The notes under the pieces were generated by a model. The model saw only the letters and a list, made by a program, of their open reading frames with translations, searched no databases and was not told where the DNA came from. Made by a program: the position numbers and the translations under genes. Below are positions 1 through 9,528 of a stretch of 64,000 nt of DNA, piece after piece. Each line of letters begins with the position of its first letter. The first letter of the stretch is position 1. This DNA comes from an uncultured Paracoccaceae bacterium. GTDB taxonomy: Bacteria; Pseudomonadota; Alphaproteobacteria; Rhodobacterales; Rhodobacteraceae. The stretch lies in contig CALKXV010000023.1 in assembly GCA_938005545.1 (NCBI GenBank), positions 1-64,000 of the forward strand, read 5' to 3'.

Positions 1-118
1 TGAACGCGAGAAGACAAAGAGGAGGACCATGAAACTTAGGCGCTTGCAGCACGCTAAATCCGCTGCTTAACTGAAAACAGATGAGCGATAACTCAACGAA
101 GTCAAAACGCCATCTGTC

Positions 119-577
119 TCAAACTATCTGATGACGGACACCCGTCATCCAGCCGTTGTCACCTCTTCCCATCTCAACCGTATCAAGGAATAGCGCGAGG
201 ATTTGCTCTTTGCTCAGTTGGCTTTCTAATCCCAGTGCAAAGCCAGTTTGTCGTATCTTACCGATACCCGGCCGAAATTCGTCAAAGCCTAGGCGTTTGG
301 AAACGGATTGCGAGATCGTTGTGAGACCTGCGCCCAGCGTTGATAAGTCAACGCCACGATGATCTTGGTAACCCGGGTCCTGCACCAAAATGAGTTGAAG
401 GAGCCGTTCAGCACCAAGGTCGCTCGGACCCTTCCCATCCGCGATCAGAACATTTGCATGCTCTGCAAACACTTCGGACTGACGCACTGCGTCCCAATAT
501 CCAAAGGCTCCGTAGCTGAGAGTTGCGAATACGAGGGCGAGCACCCCGACGGTTCCGATTTTAAGTGAATTCCGCAT
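119..577 (-). CDS. Truncated GT51 (peptidoglycan glycosyltransferase)-like protein with N-terminal membrane anchor
   Basis: TM-like N-terminus; 'LSTLGAGLTTISQSVSKRL' and 'FALGLESQLSKEQILALFLDTVEMGRG' resemble the GT51 motifs GASTITQQLAK and E..LSK.EIL..YLN...G; ends right after the last motif. Confidence 0.55.
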   Translation of the reverse strand: MRNSLKIGTVGVLALVFATLSYGAFGYWDAVRQSEVFAEHANVLIADGKGPSDLGAERLLQLILVQDPGYQDHRGVDLSTLGAGLTTISQSVSKRLGFDEFRPGIGKIRQTGFALGLESQLSKEQILALFLDTVEMGRGDNGWMTGVRHQIV

Positions 578-714
578 CTCAACTCCTCTAACCTGCTGCG
601 CCTACTTTCTATGGGCTTGGAACACACCTCGAGAATTACGAACGGGTGTGAAGTTTGTCAAAATGACACCACCAACCTAAAATTTGGACAGAGGCGTCAG
701 GTCATTTTATGCGA

Positions 715-1734
715 TCACAGATCAAGAAATGCGGCAATCGCCTCGATTGATGCATTGTGAACTGCGGCACGATCCCATCCTTCAGGATCGTCGCAAATCG
801 CGTCTTCGCCTTCTTCAATTAATAGCTGCGGCGCAGTCTGTGTACAAATCGGTAGAAACGAATAGTGATGCGCATTTGGGATCACGACATGCTCTACTTG
901 TGCAAGCTCGTCCACCAATCCGCTGCCTTCGCTGCGCACATCGACGGCGATCCAGGGAAAGGTATCGCCGAGCGTTATCAGTTGCACGGGAACTTCAATC
1001 TGCGCAGCGCTGTCTGGTGTTGCGGCAAAGGTAAAGCCGGGATCGACAGCCACGATGCGGCCAAAGCGGTCATCGGTCATATCGGCAGAAAACTGCGACG
1101 GCAGACGGTCGAAATCGACCCCACCACGCGCCAAAAATAAGCAGTCCTGTGCGGCCTCGCCAAAAGTCTTGCAATAGTCAGCGTAACTTTCGGCATTCAG
1201 GCGAAGGCCAGCAATGCCCATCACAGCAGCACCACCCAAAGAGAACCCAAGTGCTGCAACCCGATTTTCGTCAATCCGATCAGCAAAATTCGGATCAGCC
1301 AACACATGATCGAGTGCGGCACTCAGATCTGCAGCCCGCTCAGACAAACGCACCGTCCTTCGAGGCGAACTATCACCGGAGGTGGTCCCCGGGTGGTTCA
1401 ACACGACAACTAATGCGCCATGTTGTGCCAAACCAGACGCGAGCCAAGCCGTTCCATCGATGCTGCTGCCTGATCCGTGCGATAGAACAATCAATGGCAT
1501 TTCATCATCGGGCAAAGCTGCGCCGATGTATGCATCGACACCTTGGAAAACGGCATTGTCGCCTACGCGACCAACATAGGTCTCACGCCCGACCGGCGAC
1601 CATATAGCAGCGGCGATCGGTCCTGTGCGGTGATCAGCTTGCACATCAAAGCGGTCAAAGCCGACAGGGGTTTCAGCCAAAGCGGGCAACGCCATCGAAA
1701 GAACGGTGGCTGTCGTTAAAAGGGTGCGTTTCAT
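715..1734 (-). CDS. Secreted alpha/beta hydrolase (dienelactone hydrolase-like)
   Basis: Signal peptide MKRTLLTTATVLSMALPALAE; 'LIVLSHGSGSS', nucleophile elbow 'ALGFSLGGAAV'; start reassigned to the internal ATG at 1734. Confidence 0.8.
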   Translation of the reverse strand: MKRTLLTTATVLSMALPALAETPVGFDRFDVQADHRTGPIAAAIWSPVGRETYVGRVGDNAVFQGVDAYIGAALPDDEMPLIVLSHGSGSSIDGTAWLASGLAQHGALVVVLNHPGTTSGDSSPRRTVRLSERAADLSAALDHVLADPNFADRIDENRVAALGFSLGGAAVMGIAGLRLNAESYADYCKTFGEAAQDCLFLARGGVDFDRLPSQFSADMTDDRFGRIVAVDPGFTFAATPDSAAQIEVPVQLITLGDTFPWIAVDVRSEGSGLVDELAQVEHVVIPNAHHYSFLPICTQTAPQLLIEEGEDAICDDPEGWDRAAVHNASIEAIAAFLDL

Positions 1735-1852
1735 TGTGTGTCTCCAAGTGAGCTGGGAAAAGATGCTTTCATCTGCCTCGTTCATCGCTCTCCACGCGAC
1801 CTCGAACCGGTTTGAGGTCGCGCAGAACCGGATATCGGTCTAACCAACAACT

Positions 1853-2857
1853 ATGTTGACGCTTCCGATCCCTCTTGTCGTAGCCCTGATATTGGGCTTT
1901 CTGGCTGTCCGGCACGCAGTGCTGGGTGACCGGTCACTGTTGTTTTTGATGCTGATGGCCGCTTGTGCGGTGCAAGCTCTCGTCATTTCACTGTCGCAGC
2001 ACTACGGCTTGTCCCAGTTGTCCCTTGTGCAGCCTATCACTGCCGTAGTTACTCCACCGTTGGCATGGTTAACTTTTCAGTCTGCCGCCCTGCGCCGATT
2101 TGATCTCAGCCGCGATGTGATCCACGCACTCGTCCCGGCGTTCACCGCATTTTGTGCGTTCTTCGCGACTATTACTCTTGATGCCGTCCTGCCCGTCATC
2201 TTTGCGGCTTATGGCATTGCCATCCTGTTGCGCTTACGGGCCGAAGGCACCTTGCCCTTGGCAAGGTTAGACGCGGGGCCGCTGCCCGCGCGCGTCTGGA
2301 AAGCTATGGGCATTTTGCTGATCCTGTCATCGATTTCGGATGTCCTGATCGCCGTGGCACTTGGGGCAGGATATCCCGATCTGCGACCACTCATCATCAG
2401 CATCTTCACCTCATTCACGCTTCTTGGCATCGGCCTGCTAAGCCTTTCTCGCGATGCAGAGGGGAGCGATGAAAGTGAAGCCATCGACGTCGAACCCGGC
2501 CCCTCGGAAAAAGACGAAGCTATCATCACGCGCCTTGATGCATTGATGGAAAAAGACCAACCATACCTCGACCCAAATCTCACTTTGGTGCGTCTTGCGC
2601 ATCGTCTGCATGTACCGATCAAACAGCTTTCCGCCGCAATCAATATCGCCAAAGGCGAGAACGTGTCGCGATACGTCAACGGATTTCGGGTGCGCCATGC
2701 ATGTCACCTACTTAGTGCAGGAAACAGCGTAACGGATTCAATGTTGAAAAGCGGATTCAACACGAAATCGAACTTCAACCGAGAGTTCGCACGGGTGATG
2801 GGTCAATCGCCGACCGATTTATTGCGCGACGCGACACCCAAGGGCGCAGAACGGTAA
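1853..2857 (+). CDS. AraC-family regulator with N-terminal multi-TM region
   Basis: Hydrophobic N-terminal half; C-terminal 'RLAHRLHVPIKQLSAAINIAKGENVSRYVNGFRVRHACHLL...SGFNTKSNFNREFARVMGQSPTDL' typical of HTH_18. Confidence 0.85.
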   Translation: MLTLPIPLVVALILGFLAVRHAVLGDRSLLFLMLMAACAVQALVISLSQHYGLSQLSLVQPITAVVTPPLAWLTFQSAALRRFDLSRDVIHALVPAFTAFCAFFATITLDAVLPVIFAAYGIAILLRLRAEGTLPLARLDAGPLPARVWKAMGILLILSSISDVLIAVALGAGYPDLRPLIISIFTSFTLLGIGLLSLSRDAEGSDESEAIDVEPGPSEKDEAIITRLDALMEKDQPYLDPNLTLVRLAHRLHVPIKQLSAAINIAKGENVSRYVNGFRVRHACHLLSAGNSVTDSMLKSGFNTKSNFNREFARVMGQSPTDLLRDATPKGAER

Positions 2858-3004
2858 GAACCGTTTGCAAAAATCGACAAGTTACTATCATTTTTGGCCC
2901 CTTGAAAATCTTCATCATGACTTCGCAATACTGCAATGCGGCCCGTCATTGTCGACTCCGCTGCCGTTCATCAACAAACCGATAAAATTAGCAATTGCCT
3001 CAAT

Positions 3005-3238
3005 TTATCGGTTGTAACGCCTCTTCGGAGCTTCCACTCCAAATAACAATGCTCGTTGAGTTTCCAGGGCTATGAGGCTCTTGAAAAACGCCCGCCGCCC
3101 TTGAGAAATGCCACCGTTCTGCCAACCGTCGAGCATTCGGCTAATTTCCTGATTGAGCTCATCCAGAGACATGGTAGCGGCTCTGGAAGCCGTATCTTTA
3201 CCGGCAGATGATTTTCCCATCAGTAGTGTGCTCTTCAT
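3005..3238 (-). CDS. Small hypothetical protein (77 aa)
   Basis: Only reasonable ORF in this gap; no family recognised. Confidence 0.45.
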   Translation of the reverse strand: MKSTLLMGKSSAGKDTASRAATMSLDELNQEISRMLDGWQNGGISQGRRAFFKSLIALETQRALLFGVEAPKRRYNR

Positions 3239-3412
3239 GAGTGAATCGAATTAATAAAAATACGATAACTAACTCCCGCCATTTGAGCAAAGCAGACAAC
3301 CTGAACCTGTCACGGTTTAGATCAATCACCTCAATACGACATCTCAAATGTTACGAAAACTGTAACTCATCGTATCTTTTCGGTGGCAGGCTTTGCTGAT
3401 ATCGGCAAAGCT

Positions 3413-3485
3413 GACGTTCGTGTACAGCGCAGCATTTGGTAAAGAGGGCTCACCTTTAGTTTTCGCTGCCTGTCACACGAACGTC
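3413..3485. other. Long imperfect inverted repeat / RNA hairpin (about 20 bp stem)
   Basis: GACGTTCGTGTACAGCGCAGC (3413-3433) pairs with GCTGCCTGTCACACGAACGTC (3465-3485); 11 bp perfect outer stem plus 4+5 bp with single-base bulges. Confidence 0.75.
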
Positions 3486-3760
3486 GGTTCAATAGTACAC
3501 AAGGTCAGCTACTCGCCCTTGCCCCAGAAAATTCAAGGGGTTGGCGACAGTCACGGAAGACCGGTTTTGGTTGAACTGCGGCAACGGCACTGCCGCGCGA
3601 GCATTCGGCCATGCGTCGAATGTCGGCTCTGATTCAAGGATCAATACAGCACCAAACGTCTTGTGTACGATTCTGAACTTGATCCACGCAGCGGCCAGAG
3701 GTGCGGCGGAAAAAGAAGCTCTGCGTTGCCAAGTGTTCTTCAGCTCATTAACATAACCAT

Positions 3761-4105
3761 ATGGTTATTGATTCGTCTCAACTCAACAAGGTGTTCGGAG
3801 CGTTGTCTGATGAGACGCGGCGGGGCATACTTTCCCAGCTTGCGGAAGGCGAGGCTAACGTCGTCCAATTGGCGAAGCCTTATGACATGTCGCAGCCCGC
3901 TATCACCAAACACCTAAAGGTATTGGAGGCCGCCGGACTGGTTCAGCGCTGGAAGGTTGGTCGCGAAACTCGTGTACGCGCCCGAGCCGATACTGCGCAG
4001 GAAGCGGCAACTTGGATCACGTATTACTCGAAATTCTGGCAACAGCACTTCGACGTTGTTGATCAGGTCTTACGACAAAACAGGAGGAAGGAAGATGAGT
4101 GTTGA
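3761..4105 (+). CDS. ArsR-family (HTH_5) transcriptional regulator
   Basis: 'VFGALSDETRRGILSQLAEGEANVVQLAKPYDMSQPAITKHLKVLEAAGLVQRWKVGRETR'. Confidence 0.9.
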   Translation: MVIDSSQLNKVFGALSDETRRGILSQLAEGEANVVQLAKPYDMSQPAITKHLKVLEAAGLVQRWKVGRETRVRARADTAQEAATWITYYSKFWQQHFDVVDQVLRQNRRKEDEC

Positions 4106-4484
4106 TGTTTCATTTGAAAACGGAGTTTTGACGATCTCGCGCCGATATGATCGTCCAACGGACGAGGTATTTTCTGCCTGGGTGGAAGTCGGTAAAACGC
4201 AAGAATGGTGGGGCTGTGAGAACACAACCTGTGTGACTTCGGAGATCGAAACTGAGGTTGGCGGCAAATACGAGCATGCGATGACAATCACCGGAGTGGG
4301 CGTACATACTATCAAGGGTAAACTGACCGCGTATGAACCACCAGCACGCTTAGCCTACCAGGTGCCAGGTATGAGCGAGGGTGAAATCATGCAAGTGAAT
4401 GTCTCGTTCAAAGATCGCGATGGTCAAACGGAAGGCACGATGGACTGCATCGTTCGAACGTTTGGCCCGCTTCTTCAATGGTGA
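4095..4484 (+). CDS. SRPBCC/AHSA1-family protein
   Basis: 'SRRYDRPTDEVFSAWVEVGKTQEWWGCENTTC...GGKYEHAMT'; overlaps the ArsR gene by 11 nt, the usual ArsR-AHSA1 pair. Confidence 0.8.
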   Translation: MSVDVSFENGVLTISRRYDRPTDEVFSAWVEVGKTQEWWGCENTTCVTSEIETEVGGKYEHAMTITGVGVHTIKGKLTAYEPPARLAYQVPGMSEGEIMQVNVSFKDRDGQTEGTMDCIVRTFGPLLQW

Positions 4485-4552
4485 ACGTCGCGCTGCGTGA
4501 AGCTGTGTGTCACTTGGTTGATCCTGTGGATCGTCGAACAAGGGAGCAAAAA

Positions 4553-4897
4553 ATGAATCGAAAGGAAGTTTTGGCGTGTTACACGCGTGCCGTTGCTCAA
4601 CATGACGGGATCAAGATAAAGGGTGCAAAATCAACATATACGGCGATCAATGGCAATATGTTCTCTTTCGTCGATGATATCAATCGATTGTGTCTTCGCT
4701 TTTCTGAACCTCGCAAAGCCGAACTCAATGAGATGTATGGAGCAAGTGACGTTATTCAATATGGCGCAGTGATGCGAGGATACGTGGCCATTCCACCAGA
4801 GATCACTGGTGACGAATTTGTGCTTCAGGAGCTGTTCGTTGAATCATTGGGTTTTGCAAGAAGACTCAAACCTAAGGCGACAAAAAGAAAATCCTAG
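4553..4897 (+). CDS. Conserved hypothetical protein, TfoX-N-like
   Basis: ATG at 4553 after GGGAG; 'GAKSTYTAINGNMFSFVDDINRLCLRFSEPRKAEL..' reminiscent of TfoX N-terminal folds. Confidence 0.5.
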   Translation: MNRKEVLACYTRAVAQHDGIKIKGAKSTYTAINGNMFSFVDDINRLCLRFSEPRKAELNEMYGASDVIQYGAVMRGYVAIPPEITGDEFVLQELFVESLGFARRLKPKATKRKS

Positions 4898-4919
4898 CCC
4901 TGACACGAGAACTTTAGCC

Positions 4920-5203
4920 CTCAAAAGCGGTCATTGCGTCCTTCCTGATCAATGGTCGCTTCGTCCGCAACTTGATCCTTGCCGTCTGAATCCTTGCTGC
5001 GCCGTGAACGAATGGCCGATATCCACGCTGCGTCGCAACACCCAGAGCCAAGCAGATGCAGCGATTTTCCTGCTGCGGGCGCTCGCAGCGAGAAAATCCA
5101 AGGTACTAGTTAGGCTCGGAGTGGACATCTGACGGTTTTGGTCAGACAAATTCGCCCCGCGAACGGTGCCAAGGCCGGCTGTGCCGGACAAAAACCGTTG
5201 TTC
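4920..5203. other. Structured non-coding stretch with two hairpins
   Basis: GATTTTCCTGCTGCG...CGCAGCGAGAAAATC at 5063-5098; nested GAACGGT..CCGGC TGT GCCGG..ACCGTTGTTC at 5161-5203. Confidence 0.45.
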
Positions 5204-5503
5204 ACTTTTTCCATCGTGCCTGTGGCCCTTTTTGCCGATGGCTCTCCTGACAATGGCCACCGGAAAAACAACCACTGCAACGAGCACGACTAGTATCGCA
5301 CCAAAAAAATGATGCAATTTGTTGCCAGCACGCCAAAATCCGTGCGCGAGGATCGAAACGGCCAGCAAAAAGCTCGCCGTCAAATTTTTCATGGGTTCTC
5401 CTATGGGAGTTTGCTTTCCAAAAGAAGGTAACTGTTCATCCAAAGCCTGCAAAGGGCTCGAAACCACCATTACATGATTTCGTGTGAAACGGGCGCGTTT
5501 AGC

Positions 5504-6358
5504 CTAACCCAACTCAGCGGCGATCAGGTCCACCAGCTCACTTTCGCGGGTGATGTGGGCGACGTCTTCGGCTTTTAGCGTGACGCCCCAAGTGTCGGCC
5601 ATTGCGCGGTAGCGGGGTTGGCGGTGGGCGAGGGCGCGGCGATAGGCCCAGCGGACGAAGGCGTCGGGGTCGACGGTTTCGGGGGCGTTTCCGGTTTCGC
5701 CAAGATAGTCGGCCCATGCGGCTTGCAGGAAGCCGTCTTGATAGCACATGGGTTTCGGCGCTTTGTCGAAGCGGCGGGCCAGTTCTTCGGTGTGGTCTTC
5801 GCTGCCTTCGATCCAGACCATCAGAACGTTTTCTGAAAGGGCTGACAGGACGGGGTCGTTCGGGTCTTCGGGGGTGACGATCTCGCAGATGGATCCCGAA
5901 GTGTCGCAGACGAAGTTGGCGTACCCATAGATGTCGTGGGCACGGGTGACGAAATGAGCGGTGTCGAGCATGGCCGAGGTTTCGGCGGCGCGGTGTTGGC
6001 GTTGGCGGCGGAGGTATTCTTTCCACGGCACACCCCCTTTGGTGGCATCGCCTGGTTTGCCAAGGTAAGTCGACAGGGGCGACAGATCATTGAAGGTGAT
6101 GTTCGATTTCACCTGCACGCTGTCGGTCATCAGAAGTTCGCGCAACAAGGGGCTGCGCATAGCCTCGCGTTTCAGGTTATCGGAAATATAGTCGCCCATA
6201 TAGCGCGTGCCGATCCGGTAATCGACGGAATAGTGGAACCAGTCACCGGTCGCACGCAGCATGTTCGACACATGGGTTTTGCCAAGCCCGGACATCCCGA
6301 AAAGCAAGATCCTCTTTTCAGGGGCGTTGAGCCAATCTTTTGCGCACTTGTAAAGCAT
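5504..6358 (-). CDS. P-loop ATPase of unknown function
   Basis: Walker A-like 'LLFGMSGLGKTHVSNML'; 284 aa ORF ending in 'DLIAAELG'. Confidence 0.7.
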   Translation of the reverse strand: MLYKCAKDWLNAPEKRILLFGMSGLGKTHVSNMLRATGDWFHYSVDYRIGTRYMGDYISDNLKREAMRSPLLRELLMTDSVQVKSNITFNDLSPLSTYLGKPGDATKGGVPWKEYLRRQRQHRAAETSAMLDTAHFVTRAHDIYGYANFVCDTSGSICEIVTPEDPNDPVLSALSENVLMVWIEGSEDHTEELARRFDKAPKPMCYQDGFLQAAWADYLGETGNAPETVDPDAFVRWAYRRALAHRQPRYRAMADTWGVTLKAEDVAHITRESELVDLIAAELG

Positions 6359-6413
6359 TCGGGCCGTCCTTTTATCGGGGACGAGAGTTACGGGGCGTAC
6401 GTGTGTCGGTCAA

Positions 6414-7328
6414 TCAGGATGCCATGATTTTTCTCAAGGCGTGGCTCAGTCGCCCGTCTAGGACCAGAAGGCCAATCGCAAGGATGAGAAAGCCAAGGTA
6501 GGCATTGGGGGAAAGTGCTTCGGCACGAACCCAAGCGCCCAAGGCAATTGCAATGGGTGGGATCATCAGTGTGACGAGCAGGAGGTTGCCGGCACCTGCC
6601 GCCGCCAGAATGCGGTAGTACAGGATATAGGCCAGCGCGGTTGAGGCCAACGCGTAATAGGCGATGGCTGTCCAGGTTGCGGCGCTAAGGGCGAGGGGAA
6701 GCGGGCCTTCGACGATCCATGCCAGTGGTAACATCACAATGGTCGATCCGGTTAACATGCCTGCGGCGGCCACAAGGGGCGGGTGGTCTGAAAGGTGCGC
6801 GCGCGCCCAACTTCCGGCGAAGGCATAGCTGAGGGTGCCCGCGATGACCGCGATCTGAGCCAATGACCGGATGTCGAAGCTGGCAAAGTTCTGAAGCCCA
6901 ATCGCGGTTGCAACGCCGATAAACCCAAGGAACACGCCGATGGCGCGAGGCAGGGTCAGCCGTTCGCTGGGGAAGATCATAGCGGCCACGATCACGCCCC
7001 AGATGGCGGTGGCTGCATTCAGGATTGCGGTCAGGCCAACCTCGATGCTGAGTTGACCCCAGGCCATCAGTGAAAACGGGATCACGTTATTGAGGCAGCC
7101 CATGATCAGGAAGGCGCCCCAAACGCGCGGGGATGTCGGGATCGGAATGCGTTTTATCAACACAACAACCCACAGGATGATCGCGGCCCAGAGCACCCGG
7201 TGGGTGACCGATGACAGGAAGGCGATTTCGTCAAGTGCTGTGCGAATGGCAAGGAACGACCCGCCCCAGAGAAAGGCGAGCAACGTCAGGTCGATCCAAG
7301 CGCGGCCAGAGATTTGTGTGTTGGTCAT
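6414..7328 (-). CDS. EamA/DMT-family transporter
   Basis: About 10 TM segments; 'LLAFLWGGSFLAIRTALDE'. Confidence 0.85.
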   Translation of the reverse strand: MTNTQISGRAWIDLTLLAFLWGGSFLAIRTALDEIAFLSSVTHRVLWAAIILWVVVLIKRIPIPTSPRVWGAFLIMGCLNNVIPFSLMAWGQLSIEVGLTAILNAATAIWGVIVAAMIFPSERLTLPRAIGVFLGFIGVATAIGLQNFASFDIRSLAQIAVIAGTLSYAFAGSWARAHLSDHPPLVAAAGMLTGSTIVMLPLAWIVEGPLPLALSAATWTAIAYYALASTALAYILYYRILAAAGAGNLLLVTLMIPPIAIALGAWVRAEALSPNAYLGFLILAIGLLVLDGRLSHALRKIMAS

Positions 7329-7383
7329 GGGGTCGGGATAACGGGATCGGGTGGCGCTTGCGACCCGGAAGTTGCGCAAAGAA

Positions 7384-7408
7384 AAACCCCGCCGAATGGG
7401 CGGGGTTT
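7384..7408 (-). terminator. Rho-independent terminator of the FadL-like gene
   Basis: AAACCCCGCC-cattc-GGCGGGG-TTTTTCTTT read on the minus strand. Confidence 0.8.
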
Positions 7409-7431
7409 AGTTATCATCGTCGAAAAGAGCT

Positions 7432-8541
7432 TTAGAAGGAGTAACCAACCCGAATGGCTGCACCAATTGCATTATTTCCGGAGAATTGTGCGCCAACGTT
7501 AGTCGTAGCGCCACCGATGTCCACATAAGACAAACCACCTGTGATCCTCATATTGTCTTTTGTGTAAACCGCACCGATGGAGGCGGAAAGGAAACCATCG
7601 GTTGGGCCAAGGTTTCCTGTTAAACTGCCAGTGGAACGCTCGTAGCCAATCGAACCAAGAACCGACCAAGTTTCGTTTAGGCGGCGGCCCAGACCGAGGT
7701 TGTATGTGACACGGTCATCTTCGAAGAAAACGAGTGGATCGCCGGTCGTCGACGGTAAAGAAGCAAAGAACGCCGGATTAATGGCGAATTCGGACCAATC
7801 AACCCAGCGCACCGAACCGAACACAAGCGTGTCTTCGGCAATGCCGGTTTGGAATTCGAGGTTTACCGATTGTGGTGTTTCGATTTCGGTAGGAATTGTC
7901 GACACAGTGGCACCACCAACAGTTTCAATGGTGTCAAGTTCATAGTCAATTGCCGAATTATACGTCAGAGCGACTCGCAAGGCGATGTCCGGCCTTTCAT
8001 AAGCCGCTCCCACAAGATAACCGAATTCCAATTCGCGGTCACCGACAGCGGTAAAACCTCCTCCGATGAATTCAAGTCCAACATTGGCTTGGATGGTTTG
8101 GGCACGAAGACCGCCGTATACGCTAATGCCATTTCCAGTGTTGTATTGTAGGATGCCGGTTAGTGCATTGCTTTCGAAATTTGCGTTGGAGCCTTCGAAC
8201 AGGTTGCCAGTGTCGGGTGTGTAAGTCACGTCAGCGCCAAAGGGCTGATCGAAGATCACGGCATAGGACCAAGTATCATTCAAATCGGCCTTATAGGCCG
8301 CACTGAAGTCCAGGAATTCGTCGCCGATGTTGCCGCTTGGGAAGGCGCCCGTTGGAACGGGCAATACGTCAGGACCGGTACCCGAAACGTCCGGACTTCC
8401 AAAGGTTGTTCCGAACTCCAAGAACCGACCTTCTTCGAACAACGTGCGAACCGATTGGTTCGCACGCTCAATACCACCCGCTGATGCGGCTCCGGCGGTG
8501 AGTGCTGCCAGTGCGCATGTGGTTCCTAAAAGTTTCAACAT
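7432..8541 (-). CDS. Outer-membrane FadL/OmpP1/TodX-type transporter
   Basis: Signal peptide; 'SGGIERANQSVRTLFEEGRFLEFGTTFGSPDVSG', beta-rich, C-terminal F 'AIRVGYSF'. Confidence 0.8.
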   Translation of the reverse strand: MLKLLGTTCALAALTAGAASAGGIERANQSVRTLFEEGRFLEFGTTFGSPDVSGTGPDVLPVPTGAFPSGNIGDEFLDFSAAYKADLNDTWSYAVIFDQPFGADVTYTPDTGNLFEGSNANFESNALTGILQYNTGNGISVYGGLRAQTIQANVGLEFIGGGFTAVGDRELEFGYLVGAAYERPDIALRVALTYNSAIDYELDTIETVGGATVSTIPTEIETPQSVNLEFQTGIAEDTLVFGSVRWVDWSEFAINPAFFASLPSTTGDPLVFFEDDRVTYNLGLGRRLNETWSVLGSIGYERSTGSLTGNLGPTDGFLSASIGAVYTKDNMRITGGLSYVDIGGATTNVGAQFSGNNAIGAAIRVGYSF

Positions 8542-8627
8542 GTCCCCTCCCAAAAGGTTGTTGCGTGGTGTTTTGACGCATGGGGGGCGCGGCAGTCAAT
8601 TCTTGACGACACGTAAGATATGATTTT

Positions 8628-8653
8628 GTAACGTAGCGTCATAAATACGTTAC
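8628..8653. promoter_or_regulatory. Inverted repeat upstream of the fadL-like gene
   Basis: GTAACGTA-10 nt-TACGTTAC, perfect 8-bp arms. Confidence 0.35.
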
Positions 8654-9528
8654 GGTTTGTGAGTGGCTCGGGTTTCGCTGAGAAGGTTGGCGTAGTTTCC
8701 CGCAAAAATTAGCCCGGCACCGATGAAAACCCATATATTTATGGGTTCTGCGTAAAACATGGCACCGATGATGGCGATGGCCGGAAGGCGCAGGAAATCC
8801 ATCGGGGTGACCACGATGGATGGGGCAACTGCCAGAGCGTTGGTTAAACATGTGTGAGCGAGAAGGCCTGCGCAGCCAATCAGAGCGACCCAAGGCCATG
8901 CGCGCGCCGAGGGCCAGGTGATGTGTCCGTCCCATCCCGTTGCGATCAGGCCCATGACGGCTTGCATGACGGTCAGCCAGAACAGAACGCCAAGAACGGT
9001 TTCGGTTCGGGTCAGCAGTTTCGTGGTGACAATAGAGCAGGCGAAACAGATCGCCGAGGTGGCGGCCAAGGCGAGGCCGAGGGCATCGCCACCCACACCG
9101 GGGCGCGCAACGAGGAGGGCGCCCACAAAACCAAGGGTCACGGCGAGCATGCGCGGTCGGGTCAGATTTTCGCCAGCAAAGAGCAGCGCAAAGATCACGA
9201 CCCAGATGGGCGTGGTAAATTCCAGCGCAAAGACCTGAGCGAGGGTGATTAGAGGAAGGGCGGAGAACCAGAGGTTCTGTCCGATGAAATGCGCCAAGTT
9301 GCGCAGCCCGTGAAGAGGCAAGCGATCAAATCGCACGTCATGGATTTTACCGGTCGCAAATCCGACAATCAGAATAATAGCCAGCCCGATGAACGAGCGG
9401 TACATCATCAGTTCGAAGCTGCTGAGTTCGTCGAGAATCGCGCGGCCTGCAACGGCCATCGCCGAGAAGCTGACGATGGCTCCGGTCATCCAAAGAGCGG
9501 CCAGAAGTGGCCGGGAGGTGTCTGTCAT
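8650..9528 (-). CDS. EamA/DMT-family transporter
   Basis: Ten hydrophobic segments, 'RPLLAALWMTGAIVSFSAMAVAGRAILDELSSFELMMYRSFIG'; internal ATG at 9528 overlaps the upstream stop. Confidence 0.85.
   Translation of the reverse strand: MTDTSRPLLAALWMTGAIVSFSAMAVAGRAILDELSSFELMMYRSFIGLAIILIVGFATGKIHDVRFDRLPLHGLRNLAHFIGQNLWFSALPLITLAQVFALEFTTPIWVVIFALLFAGENLTRPRMLAVTLGFVGALLVARPGVGGDALGLALAATSAICFACSIVTTKLLTRTETVLGVLFWLTVMQAVMGLIATGWDGHITWPSARAWPWVALIGCAGLLAHTCLTNALAVAPSIVVTPMDFLRLPAIAIIGAMFYAEPINIWVFIGAGLIFAGNYANLLSETRATHKP

Noticed and set aside
4949-5470. 173-aa ORF, possible small membrane protein (MKNLTASFLLAVS...)
   Set aside because: The first 40-50 aa could be real, but most of the ORF runs through the hairpin-rich stretch; not supported well enough to call
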